Origin: Arthrobacter sp. MSA 4-2
GTDB lineage: Bacteria; Actinomycetota; Actinomycetes; Actinomycetales; Micrococcaceae
NCBI RefSeq assembly: GCF_016405885.1
Contig: NZ_JAEKGC010000002.1
Coordinates: forward strand, 1 to 64,000
DNA length: 64,000 nt
Reading direction: 5' to 3'
Of the stretch, positions 36,981-47,421 are shown piece by piece. The translations under genes and the position numbers were made by a program. The notes under the pieces are model-generated. The model did no database searches and was not told where the DNA came from. It saw nothing but the letters and a program-made list of their open reading frames with translations. Position 1 is the first letter of the stretch. The number at the start of each line of letters is the position of its first letter.

Positions 36981-38366
36981 CTAGGCGGCCGGCTGGCGCG
37001 AACGGGCCTTGCGGAACAGGGTGCTGGCGGCGGCGATGCCGGCAATGAGGAGGGCGGTGCTGATCAGCTGGGTGCGGCTGGTTTCGGCGCTGAGCCCCAC
37101 GGCGAAGATCGCGGCCAGGATGATCAGCGCGAAGCCAGTGAGCCAGGGGAATCCCTTCATTCTCACCGGCAGGGGTGTGCCGGCGCGGTCCGCCCGCCGC
37201 CGAAGGATGATCTGCGACACGAGGGCGGAACCCCAGACGACAAGGCAGGTGGAACCGAGAAGCTGAAAAAGGGCAGGCAGGATCCGTTCCGGGAACAACA
37301 GTTCAAGGACGGTTGCGGCGAAGCCGAAGACCACCGAGACGGCCACCGCCCGCTGTGGCACCCGGGAGGGGCTGAGATGCTGGATGTACCGGGGTGCCTG
37401 CTCGCGCTCCGCGAGGGAGTAGATCATGCGCGAGGCGCCGTAGAGGTTGGCGTTGAGGGCCGAGAGCAGCGCCAGGACCGCGACGATGGTGATGGCGGTG
37501 CCCGCTCCGGGGATCCGCGCAGCGTCGAGCACCCCGCTGAACGGCGAGGCCAGAGCCGGCGAGGTGGCGGGCAGCACGAGGATGATCACCAGGACGGAAC
37601 CGACATAGAACACGAGAATGCGCCAGACCACGGCCCGCACGGCCCGGCCGATGCTCCGCGAGGGATCCTCGGTCTCGGCTGCGGCCACGCTGACGATCTC
37701 CGTGCCGCCGAAGGCGAAGATGACGATGAACAAGGCCGTAGCGACGCCCTCGAGCCCGGCGGGGGCGAAGTCGGTGGTGAGGTTGGTCAATCCCGGCGAC
37801 TGCACCCCGGGAAGCAGGTTCAGCACGAGGGCGGCGCCGATGGCGAGGAAGACGACAATCGCTGCGACCTTGAAGATTGCGAACCAGTATTCGAACCCCC
37901 CGAAGTTGCGCACGCCGGTGAGGTTGATGGCCGTGAAGAAGATCATGAAAACCAGGGCCAGGGCCCAGACCGGCAGGGCCGGCCAGATCGTCGAGAGCAG
38001 GGCGGCGGCGCCAAGTGCTTCGGCAGCGATCACCACCACGAGCTGGAACCACCACAGCCAGCCGATGGTTGAGCCTACGGTCGGACCCATCGCCTTTTCC
38101 GCGTAGACCGAGAACGCGCCCCTGTTGGGGTTGGCTGCGGCCATCTCACCCAGCGCCCACATCACCAGGATGATCAGGGTGCCGGCCACGAGGTACGAGA
38201 TCAGGACGGCGGGGCCGGCAGCCTGGACTCCGGCACCGGAGCCAAGGAAGAGCCCCGCGCCGATGGCGCTGCCGAGCCCCATCATGGTCAGCTGCCGTTG
38301 CTTCATGAGCCGCGTCGCCCGAAGTGGTTGACGGTTGGCTGCTTCTCCTGGCGCGGTGGACATCAT
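36981..38366 (-). CDS. Amino acid permease (APC superfamily)
   Basis: A 461-residue transporter with twelve hydrophobic segments. The N-terminal signature MKQRQLTMMGLGSAIGAGLFLGSG and the later VFAFGGTEIVSVAAAETEDPSRSI are typical of the amino-acid transporter (AAT) family of proton symporters for amino acids such as aromatic, GABA or proline. The specific substrate is unknown. Two starts are adjacent (38366 and 38363). A TATGTCAC repeat and a TCACA-G-TGTGA palindrome lie about 45-70 bp upstream. Confidence 0.92.
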   Translation of the reverse strand: MMSTAPGEAANRQPLRATRLMKQRQLTMMGLGSAIGAGLFLGSGAGVQAAGPAVLISYLVAGTLIILVMWALGEMAAANPNRGAFSVYAEKAMGPTVGSTIGWLWWFQLVVVIAAEALGAAALLSTIWPALPVWALALVFMIFFTAINLTGVRNFGGFEYWFAIFKVAAIVVFLAIGAALVLNLLPGVQSPGLTNLTTDFAPAGLEGVATALFIVIFAFGGTEIVSVAAAETEDPSRSIGRAVRAVVWRILVFYVGSVLVIILVLPATSPALASPFSGVLDAARIPGAGTAITIVAVLALLSALNANLYGASRMIYSLAEREQAPRYIQHLSPSRVPQRAVAVSVVFGFAATVLELLFPERILPALFQLLGSTCLVVWGSALVSQIILRRRADRAGTPLPVRMKGFPWLTGFALIILAAIFAVGLSAETSRTQLISTALLIAGIAAASTLFRKARSRQPAA

Positions 38367-38411
38367 TCATTTCTATCCGAACGGCGGGGCCAACGGCATA
38401 TCGGGGGCGTA

Positions 38412-38435
38412 TATGTCACCTATGTCACAGTGTGA
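38412..38435. promoter_or_regulatory. Candidate operator upstream of the amino-acid permease
   Basis: TATGTCAC occurs twice, at 38412-38419 and 38421-38428, and the second copy is part of the palindrome TCACA-G-TGTGA (38425-38435). This lies in the 260-bp gap between two divergent membrane-protein genes. The regulator is unknown. Confidence 0.4.
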
Positions 38436-38626
38436 TGAGCCGTCCCGGCCGGGAGGCTGGCCCCGGGTGTCCGGCCGGGCAGTGACGCCGGCACTTGCAC
38501 ACGGCGTGTGGCGGCGGTAGCAAAGAGGGAGGAACGGTGCCGGGAGCCGGGTTGCCGGCGTGCCGATCGGCCGCCGAGACCGGGGGACGGACCGCGGGTG
38601 CAATGTCGATGGGGGAGGAGGACGGC

Positions 38627-39145
38627 ATGGAAGACCGGGTGGCCACGGGCCTACCGCGACGGAGATCGCGGGTCTTCCTCGCGTGGCTTTCCGGTCCTCT
38701 GGCCGTGGCCGCCGGCCTTGGTGCGCATGTCGCCTCCGGCGGCCTCATGCCGGCGCTGGCCCTGCTCCTTACCCTCACGGCCCTGCTGGGCCTCGCGGCG
38801 TCGATGCTGGCACGTGTGAGGCTGCCCGGGTGGTCGGTCCTGGTGTTGTGCGGGCTGACCCAGCAGCTTCTTCACTTCGCCTTCAGCGCGTTCGTTGGCG
38901 GAACGGCCGACGTCGTGCCCGCCCACGGTCACGGTGCCGGCGCAGGGGCGCAGGGTCCGTCCCCCGCAACAGTGGTGCCGGGGCAGGATCTGCACTCCAT
39001 GCTCTACGCGCACGCGGCGGCCGCCCTCCTGACGGCGTTGATCGCGGCCCGCGGGACCGCGATGTTGTCCTGGGTCCGTGCGGCCGTCCGCCGGCACCGA
39101 CGCCCCGCCGGACGGGGCTGTTCCCCGCATGTTCGGCCGGGGTAG
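38627..39145 (+). CDS. Small polytopic membrane protein with histidine cluster
   Basis: About 172 residues with four hydrophobic segments (FLAWLSGPLAVAAGLGAHVA, LMPALALLLTLTALLGLAA, VLVLCGLTQQLLHFAFSAF and MLYAHAAAALLTALIA) and a loop with AHGHGAG and LHSM. The shape and the late L-H-x-M-L-x-A-H segment recall small membrane proteins encoded beside CopC/CopD/YcnI copper genes, but no such neighbour is present. The longer frame starts at 38495; ATG 38627 is chosen because GGGAGGAGG ends 6 nt before it. Confidence 0.65.
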   Translation: MEDRVATGLPRRRSRVFLAWLSGPLAVAAGLGAHVASGGLMPALALLLTLTALLGLAASMLARVRLPGWSVLVLCGLTQQLLHFAFSAFVGGTADVVPAHGHGAGAGAQGPSPATVVPGQDLHSMLYAHAAAALLTALIAARGTAMLSWVRAAVRRHRRPAGRGCSPHVRPG

Positions 39146-39324
39146 TCTCGGGTGGGTGGCCCGGCAGCCCGGTCCAGGCCATCGGCCGCGGCAGGGCCCG
39201 AGCCTTTTCGTCGGCCATACGGAAGCCCCATTTTTGACTGGCCTCCGGCAGGTGCAGGCGGCCGGAAGCCCCGCAGACAGGGAAGGCAAGCTGCCGCCGC
39301 CGGGCAGCCCAGGGAAAGGAAACC

Positions 39325-40350
39325 ATGCGCGCAACGTTGATGTACGGAGCCGGAGATGTCCGGGTGGAGAATGTTCCCGACGCGACCCTGGAGGAGAGCA
39401 CCGACGCCGTCGTCCGCGTGCTGGTCTCGTGTATCTGCGGCAGCGACCTCTGGCCGTACGGCTCGATGAAGCCCAACCCGGCCGGCTCCCGGATGGGGCA
39501 CGAGTTCATCGGCGTCGTCGAGGACACCGGCCGCGACGTTTCCTCGGTCAAGCGCGGCGATGTGGTGATCGCACCGTTCGTATGGTCTGACGGCACCTGC
39601 GACTTCTGCCAGGCGGGCCTGCAGACGTCCTGCCGGCACGGAGGCAACTGGGGCAATCCCGACGCCGGCCAGGGGGAGGCGGCCCGGATTCCACAGGCCG
39701 ACGGAACCCTCGTGAAGGTGCCGGTCCCCGAGGATTCGGACCTCCTCCCGGCGCTCCTGACGCTTTCGGACGTGATGTGCACCGGCCACCACAGTGCGGT
39801 AACGGCGAAGGTCGGGAAGGGATCGACTGTGACCGTGATCGGCGATGGAGCGGTGGGACTGTCCGCCGTCATCGCGGCCAAGCGGCTCGGTGCGGAGCAG
39901 ATCATCCTGATGGGACGCCACCAGGCGCGGACCGATCTGGGCAAGGATTTCGGGGCAACCGAGGTTGTGTCGGAACGGGGCGAGGCAGGTGCCGCGCGGG
40001 TGAAGGAACTGACCGGGGGAGATGGCACCTCTGCCGTCCTCGAGTGCGTCGGCACCCTGCCGGCGATCGAGACAGCCTTTGCCGCGGTGCGCGACGGCGG
40101 CTTCGTCAGCCGCGTCGGGGTGCCCCAGTACAGGGAGGTGCCGATGCCGTCAGTGTTCATGCGGAACGTCTCCCTGACCGGCGGCGTGGCGCCGGCGCGT
40201 GCCTATATCGAGGAGCTCCTCCCGGAGGTGCTCGACGGCAGGATCCAGCCCGGCCGGGTATTCGACCGCACGGTGAAACTTGACGATATCGCCGAGGGCT
40301 ACCGGGCCATGGCGGAACGGGAAGCGCTCAAGGTGCTCGTCCGGCCCTGA
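39325..40350 (+). CDS. Zinc-dependent alcohol dehydrogenase family protein
   Basis: A 341-residue medium-chain dehydrogenase. Catalytic zinc residues are visible in SCICGSDLWPYG and GHEFIGVVE; structural-zinc cysteines appear in CDFCQAGLQTSC, with one fewer Cys than the usual four. The Rossmann motif is VIGDGAVGLSAVIAAK. The C-terminus shows DDIAEGYRAMAEREALKVLV. Substrate unknown. GGAAAGGAAACC precedes the ATG. The next gene, uvrA-like, follows 147 bp later in the same direction. Confidence 0.9.
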   Translation: MRATLMYGAGDVRVENVPDATLEESTDAVVRVLVSCICGSDLWPYGSMKPNPAGSRMGHEFIGVVEDTGRDVSSVKRGDVVIAPFVWSDGTCDFCQAGLQTSCRHGGNWGNPDAGQGEAARIPQADGTLVKVPVPEDSDLLPALLTLSDVMCTGHHSAVTAKVGKGSTVTVIGDGAVGLSAVIAAKRLGAEQIILMGRHQARTDLGKDFGATEVVSERGEAGAARVKELTGGDGTSAVLECVGTLPAIETAFAAVRDGGFVSRVGVPQYREVPMPSVFMRNVSLTGGVAPARAYIEELLPEVLDGRIQPGRVFDRTVKLDDIAEGYRAMAEREALKVLVRP

Positions 40351-40497
40351 CCGGTCCATCGATGGCGGGGGAGACCCGCCCGGCACCGGCCGGCCGAACT
40401 GCAGACCGGTGCCGGCACACCTCATCAGGCTGGTTAGATTGACCCAGACGACGCCGGAGACCGTTCCAGCGGCCCGCTTCACAGACGGAGAGTCACC

Positions 40498-42879
<2,382 letters not shown>

Positions 42880-42950
42880 TCGCCCAGTGCGCGTCAACGC
42901 TTTATATCGGGGTCCTCGCAACCCCTCTCGATCCCCTTCCTATTTCGCCG

Positions 42951-42964
42951 ATAATCTACATTAT
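42951..42964. promoter_or_regulatory. Palindrome ATAAT-CTAC-ATTAT upstream of the HTH gene
   Basis: A perfect 5-4-5 inverted repeat in an AT-rich patch (42940-42985) about 120 bp before the HTH regulator start. It may be part of the regulatory region of that gene. Confidence 0.35.
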
Positions 42965-43046
42965 GTCAACTTAGTGATAAGAGAGGCTCCCCCGACGACC
43001 ACTTTCGGCTCACGGCACGCGAAGCTGAATGTCCCCTGCTACTGAG

Positions 43047-43064
43047 CTTGCGACTATTCGCAAG
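43047..43064. promoter_or_regulatory. Palindrome CTTGCGA-CTAT-TCGCAAG before the HTH gene
   Basis: A perfect 7-4-7 inverted repeat that ends 17 bp before the HTH regulator start at 43082, the expected place of an autoregulatory operator. Its TTNNNA-N4-TNNNAA layout matches the palindrome at 43646-43661. Confidence 0.55.
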
Positions 43065-43081
43065 TATGGAAGCATTGCGCT

Positions 43082-43621
43082 ATGAATAAGCCCCATAACA
43101 CCGCGGACATGGTTCTCCATCCCGTCCGATTAGGCATCATTCAGGGTCTCCTGGGTGGACGTCGACTGACGACCGCCCAGATTGCCGAAGAACTACCAGA
43201 GGTTACGCCGGCCACCCTCTACCGCCACATCTCCACGCTCACACAAGCGGGAATCCTCGAGGTCGTGGGCCAGCAGCGCATTCGGGGTGCGGTTGAGCGG
43301 ACATACGCCCTGCGGCTCGAAGCCAGCGAGCTCTCCCCCGGAGAGCTGAACTCCATGACGGAAGAACAGCACCGACAAGCCTTCACCGCTTTCGTTGCCG
43401 GCGTGCTCAGGAACTTCGACCGCTATGTGGAGGAAGCTGACGGCGTCGACCTTGTCCGGGACGGCGTGGGCTATCGGCAAACCGCTGTATGGCTCACCGA
43501 TGAGGAGTTCGGAAAGCTGGCCGAAGGTTTCCGGAGCGCGATCCTCCCGTATGCAGACAACCCAGCATCCCCGGAGCGCACACGCCGCCTCATCTCGATG
43601 ATTGTCATGCCCTCCGCCTAG
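43082..43621 (+). CDS. Helix-turn-helix transcriptional regulator (ArsR-like winged helix)
   Basis: A 179-residue regulator. The DNA-binding domain is at residues about 10-65: VLHPVRLGIIQGLLGGRRLT, then AQIAEELPEVTPATLYRHISTL, the recognition helix, and a wing AGILEVVGQQRIRGAVERTYAL. The C-terminal 100 residues (EEQHRQAFTAFVAGVLRNFDRY ... LTDEEFGKLAEGF) are helical and likely sense a ligand or form the dimer. Palindromes lie just upstream of it and upstream of the next gene, so it probably represses both. Codon use is less GC-biased than in the core region. Confidence 0.85.
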   Translation: MNKPHNTADMVLHPVRLGIIQGLLGGRRLTTAQIAEELPEVTPATLYRHISTLTQAGILEVVGQQRIRGAVERTYALRLEASELSPGELNSMTEEQHRQAFTAFVAGVLRNFDRYVEEADGVDLVRDGVGYRQTAVWLTDEEFGKLAEGFRSAILPYADNPASPERTRRLISMIVMPSA

Positions 43622-43636
43622 CGAACGTTCTCCCTA

Positions 43637-43664
43637 TTGACATCATTATCATATTTGATAACGT
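43637..43664 (+). promoter_or_regulatory. Promoter with palindromic operator before the hydrolase gene
   Basis: TTGACA (43637-43642) is followed after 16 bp by TAACGT (43659-43664). Inside this promoter sits TTATCA-TATT-TGATAA (43646-43661), a perfect inverted repeat overlapping the spacer and the -10, well placed for repression by the adjacent HTH protein. Confidence 0.6.
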
Positions 43665-43709
43665 TGGAGTATCCGGATGGTCCGGAGTACTCACCAAGGA
43701 GAACGCCGC

Positions 43710-44987
43710 GTGGCATCGCTAACTCTCAGCAGGGACACCCTCACTCTGACTTTCGGCCCTGCAGAGAAGGTCCTCGGCCTGGTCAACGACATCGTTGTGC
43801 CCCTCACGGCAATCACCTCGATCGCCGTGACAGATGACCCTTTCGCGGCCGCCAAGGGAATCCGTTCGCCGGGGCTGGCCATTCCCCGCCTCGTCCGAGT
43901 AGGCACGTGGCGGTCCCGTGGACGCAAACTGCTGGTCGCTGCGAGAAACAACGAACGGGCCATCATGCTGGGACTGCGTGGGGAAGCCTACTCCGGCCTG
44001 GTCGTCGGGACCGACACCGCACATAAACTCGCAGTCGAGTTGCTCGCCGTCGCTCCCAACATCGAGCACTTTGAATCGGACGTCACGTTCACCTCCGGTG
44101 ACGTGGTTCTGGCCGGAACCTACACGCGGCCGGCCGGACCAACCATGGCCCAGGTACTGCTGCTGCCCGGATCCGGAGACATCAACCGCGACGCCGACCA
44201 CCGCCGGTTCCCCCTTGGGACCAGCCGCCACCTCGCTCATGCCCTTGCTGCACGCGGCATCGCCTCGGTGCGGTACGACAAGCGCGGCGTCGGGCGTTCC
44301 TCCGGGTCCTACCTCCACGCTGGATTCACCGAAAACCACGCCGATGCCTCAGCGGCACTTCAGTGGCTCCGTGGCTCAGCTCCGGCGAGCGGGTTGCCCG
44401 TCTTCCTCATCGGGCACAGCGAAGGCGCAATGATCGCCGAACTCGTTGCCGCCGACGACGACCGGTTGGCCGGCGTCATCCTCCTGGCTTCCCCAGGAAC
44501 CATTGGTGCGGAAACCATGGAATGGCAGACCCGTCAGGTGGCGCGGACCCTGCCACCGGTGGCAGGCGCCGTTACCAAACTGCTGCGCATCGATCTCGCC
44601 AAGCAGCGGCGGAAGTCAGTCGCAAAGCTCCGCTCCACCGACACGGACACAGTGCGCATCCAGGGCCGGACCATCAATGCGCGCTGGCAGCGTGACCTGC
44701 TCGACTTCGACCCCGCAACGCTCCTCCCCCGCATTACGGCACCGGTTCTGGCGATCACCGGCGGCAAAGATCTTCAGGTGAATCCTGATGATTTGAAGAT
44801 CATCGCGGAGTCCGTCAGCGGCCCGGTCGAAACCCAGCGGCCCGCGGATCTCACGCATCTGCTCCGGTCCGACCCAAAGCCTGCGAGCTTCGCCTCATAC
44901 AGGAAACTCCTCACGCAGGATACGGACAAGCACGTGATCGACACCGTGGGCGACTGGATTTTTGCCCAATCAACAACCAGGGTTTGA
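43710..44987 (+). CDS. Alpha/beta hydrolase with N-terminal beta domain
   Basis: About 425 residues. Residues about 1-110 look like a PH-type beta domain (VLGLVNDIVVPLTAITSIAVTDDP, WRSRGRKLLVAARNNERAIML); the rest is an alpha/beta hydrolase with oxyanion segment LLLPGSGDINRD, nucleophile Ser237 in GHSEG, Asp354 in GGKDLQVNPDD and His383 in THLLR. The start is GTG 43710, 8 nt after AAGGAG; the upstream part of the open frame overlaps the promoter. The substrate is unknown. The neighbouring HTH protein likely controls it. Confidence 0.87.
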   Translation: MASLTLSRDTLTLTFGPAEKVLGLVNDIVVPLTAITSIAVTDDPFAAAKGIRSPGLAIPRLVRVGTWRSRGRKLLVAARNNERAIMLGLRGEAYSGLVVGTDTAHKLAVELLAVAPNIEHFESDVTFTSGDVVLAGTYTRPAGPTMAQVLLLPGSGDINRDADHRRFPLGTSRHLAHALAARGIASVRYDKRGVGRSSGSYLHAGFTENHADASAALQWLRGSAPASGLPVFLIGHSEGAMIAELVAADDDRLAGVILLASPGTIGAETMEWQTRQVARTLPPVAGAVTKLLRIDLAKQRRKSVAKLRSTDTDTVRIQGRTINARWQRDLLDFDPATLLPRITAPVLAITGGKDLQVNPDDLKIIAESVSGPVETQRPADLTHLLRSDPKPASFASYRKLLTQDTDKHVIDTVGDWIFAQSTTRV

Positions 44988-45111
44988 CGCAACCGTAGTC
45001 CTTGCCGTCGCCGTCACCGCGTTGGTCACCGTGCGGTCCGGAACGGGGGATCGTCCTGGCTGACCACTCCCCTGCCGGCTGCCGATACTTCGGCTGACAG
45101 GATCGGTGAGG

Positions 45112-46074
45112 CTACGGGAGGGGCGCGCCCCGGGCCGCGGTCCACAGCTCGTACCATTCGCCCGTCGTCATCAGCTCTGCCTGTCGTGAAGCGTCCGCTG
45201 ATGCCTTGATCCGCTGAGGATTGGTGGATCCGATCACGGCCTCGATGCGGGCGGGGTGTTTCAGGAGCCACGCGAGGACGATCGCCTCGGGGCTGGTGTT
45301 GCGCTCCCGGGCAAGCTGCCTCACGAGATCGGTGGCGTGCGCTTCTGCCGGCGTGTGCGATTCCCGGGCCTGGGAGTACAGGCCTTGCGCGAGGGCGCCC
45401 CAGGCCTGGAGCCGTGTGCCATTCCGCCGGCACCACTCGATCGTTCCGTGCGGGAAGTTGGTTCCCGCGCCGGTGGGATGGTTCACCAGCACCGTGCTTT
45501 CCACCCAGTCGCGCTTGGACAGGCTCATCTCAAGCTGATTCACAGCGATAGGGATATCCAGTTCGGTCTGCAGGTAGTCCATCTGCGCGGCCGACATATT
45601 CGAGACCCCGAGCGCCTTGATTTTTCCCTCCTGCAGGAGGCGGTGAAGCGCCGGCTTCAGTGAATCAACGTCCAACAACGGGTCAGGGCGGTGCAGCAGC
45701 AGGACATCGACGGCATCCGCCTGCAGCCGCCGGAGGGATCCCTCGAGGCCGGCCAGGACACTTTCGCCGCTGAGGTCGTAGTATCCGCCCCGGTCGCCGA
45801 CGGGCAGCACGATGCCGCATTTGGTCTGAATCGTCGCGCCGTTCACCAGGCCGGGGTTTCTGCGCATGACCTCGCCGAAGACGGCTTCGGACTTGCCCCG
45901 CCGGTAGATGTCGGCATGATCGAACACGGTGATTCCAGCTTCCACCGCGGCCGTAATGGCTGTCTCCGCCTGATCGATATCCGTCTCCCCGTAGGGCTCA
46001 TCCGTCCAGGTTCCGCCCAGGCCCATGGCGCCGAAGAGGAGCCTGCTGGTCTGGTGTGCTGTCTGTGTCGTCAT
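45112..46074 (-). CDS. Aldo/keto reductase family protein
   Basis: A 320-residue NADPH-dependent reductase of the YdhF-like branch. Visible: GAMGLGGTW, FDHADIYRRGKSE with the catalytic Asp and Tyr, TKCGI, VDVLLLHRPDPLL with the active-site His, LGVSNMSAAQM, LEMSLSKRDW and the cofactor-binding IGSTNPQRIKASADA. The start at 46074 is chosen for its upstream GGAAGGAA; the longer frame lacks family likeness. It is convergent with the hydrolase gene. The next 300 bp upstream (46075-46377) carry no gene I can support. Confidence 0.92.
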   Translation of the reverse strand: MTTQTAHQTSRLLFGAMGLGGTWTDEPYGETDIDQAETAITAAVEAGITVFDHADIYRRGKSEAVFGEVMRRNPGLVNGATIQTKCGIVLPVGDRGGYYDLSGESVLAGLEGSLRRLQADAVDVLLLHRPDPLLDVDSLKPALHRLLQEGKIKALGVSNMSAAQMDYLQTELDIPIAVNQLEMSLSKRDWVESTVLVNHPTGAGTNFPHGTIEWCRRNGTRLQAWGALAQGLYSQARESHTPAEAHATDLVRQLARERNTSPEAIVLAWLLKHPARIEAVIGSTNPQRIKASADASRQAELMTTGEWYELWTAARGAPLP

Positions 46075-46377
46075 GCGCGGATTCCTTCCGGGGCGAGGCC
46101 GGTGCCCGGACCGGATGGCGGGGCAACTCAAAGGACCCAGTTTATGCGCTGGGGGCTCCGGAGATCCCCCGGCGGCCCTCCTTCACGGTTCTCATCCTCT
46201 GCACCCTCGGAAGGCTCCTCCCTCTCCCGGGTAGGCAGCCGGGGCCGCCTGCGGTGCTCGCAACGCTGAACGGCCGCCGATGGCGCGCACCCCTGCGGGT
46301 TGCGGGAGCCCCGGCCGATACCATGGTTGTGCAACTCGTCGGGCGGGGCGCGCCCGGTGTTGATGGAACGAGGTTAT
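46075..46377. other. Gap without a supported gene
   Basis: GC-rich sequence between two divergent genes. All frames here look like chance reading. A promoter for one or both neighbours is expected, but no clear -10/-35 pair was found. Confidence 0.5.
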
Positions 46378-46716
46378 ATGGTTCAGCGGCTGTTTTCCTA
46401 CGGGACGCTGCGGCTGCCCGCCGTCCAGCTCGCGCATTTCGGCCGCCTCCTCACGGGCACGGAGGACCGCCTGCCCCACCACCGGATCGAGTGGCTTCAC
46501 ATCACCGACCCCGCGGTGGTTGCCACGAGCGGAACTGATTCCCACCCCATCCTGCGCTACTCGGCAGCAGCAGCCGATTTCGTCGAAGGAACGGTGTTTG
46601 AGCTTTCCGACGAGGAGCTCGCCGCGGCCGACCTCTATGAGGTGGGCGACTACGAGCGGGTGCTGCTGCGCCTGGAGTCAGGATTCCACGCCTGGGTCTA
46701 CGCCGGTGCCCCCTGA
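46378..46716 (+). CDS. Gamma-glutamylcyclotransferase (AIG2-like) family protein
   Basis: A 112-residue protein of the GGCT fold. It begins VQRLFSYGTLR, the family Y-G-T/S-L motif that forms the substrate loop, and has the catalytic-acid region FVEGTVFELSDEELAAADLYE before YERVLLRL. Family members cyclise gamma-glutamyl amines or peptides. ATG 46378 is chosen; ATG 46363 (five residues longer) is also possible. Its 3' neighbour is the 320-bp regulatory gap before the desaturase operon. Confidence 0.88.
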   Translation: MVQRLFSYGTLRLPAVQLAHFGRLLTGTEDRLPHHRIEWLHITDPAVVATSGTDSHPILRYSAAAADFVEGTVFELSDEELAAADLYEVGDYERVLLRLESGFHAWVYAGAP

Positions 46717-46875
46717 TCTTCTGGGCGGGGCGGTGCTCCTCCACGGAGTCCCGCAGGTGTGAGGTGGTGGCCGGGACTTCCCGCTTCAAAGCCCGGGTGC
46801 GCTCCGGCTACATGGGCCCGTCAGGTGGTGCACCGGTGCCCGGCGTGCTGCCGCGCCGATTCATGGGCTCCGCAG

Positions 46876-46895
46876 TTAGTAAGCACACTTGCTAA
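46876..46895. promoter_or_regulatory. Candidate operator TTAGTAAG-CACA-CTTGCTAA
   Basis: An 8-4-8 inverted repeat with one mismatch in the 46717-47039 gap, about 165 bp before the small gene that opens the reductase/desaturase set. It has the size of a TetR- or MarR-family site. TTGCAT (46898-46903) next to it might be a -35. The rest of the gap shows nothing else I can support. Confidence 0.5.
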
Positions 46896-47039
46896 GGTTG
46901 CATCCGCTCCGTATTGTCTAAAGAGTAGAGCGAACCCGTGGAGCACCCTGCGGTTCCCGCGCTTCTGCCATACGTAACCCGACTCAATTTGAGCCGTTGG
47001 ATCCGTTGACGGTCTCACACCACATACTTCTTCAAGAGA

Positions 47040-47414
47040 ATGCCTGTGTCGAACAACAACAACGACCCGAACACCCACAACGGCACCCTTAGGGTCGTCG
47101 ACCGCCGCTCGACGGAGACGAAGGCCGCGGCGAAGCCCACCGAGTTCGTTGCCCACGTCTCCAGTGTTCCTGCCACCGCCCTCACCGCGCTCCTGGTTGG
47201 CGACGGCGGAGAAGGCCAGGACGAGTTCAATGCCGATGACGCCATGCGGCTCATCGCGTTCCTGACCATCGGTTACATTGTTTCCCGTGGCCTAGCCACG
47301 TCCGGAAACCGTGAGCACTACAGCAACTCCAAACATCCCGCCCGAGGTGGTCCCCCTGCTGAAGCTTTGGCCTCCGCAGGACGATCAGCTCATTCCCCGC
47401 CAAGACTGAGGTAG
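47040..47414 (+). CDS. Protein of unknown function leading the desaturase operon
   Basis: A 124-residue protein that I do not recognise. It starts with an Asn-rich stretch (SNNNNDPNTHNG), has a charged region and one moderately hydrophobic segment (DDAMRLIAFLTIGYIVSRGLA), then a polar tail. The tail after about residue 95 (ARGGPPAEALASAGRSA) looks less protein-like and could reflect a frameshift. ATG 47040 or GTG 47046 may be the start; AAGAGA suits the latter. The reductase gene begins 7 bp after the stop. Confidence 0.55.
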   Translation: MPVSNNNNDPNTHNGTLRVVDRRSTETKAAAKPTEFVAHVSSVPATALTALLVGDGGEGQDEFNADDAMRLIAFLTIGYIVSRGLATSGNREHYSNSKHPARGGPPAEALASAGRSAHSPPRLR

Positions 47415-47421
47415 AACCGTT

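Noticed and set aside
45081-45094. GCCGA-TACT-TCGGC hairpin between convergent genes as a terminator
   Set aside because: Only 5 bp in the core and no T tract on either strand.
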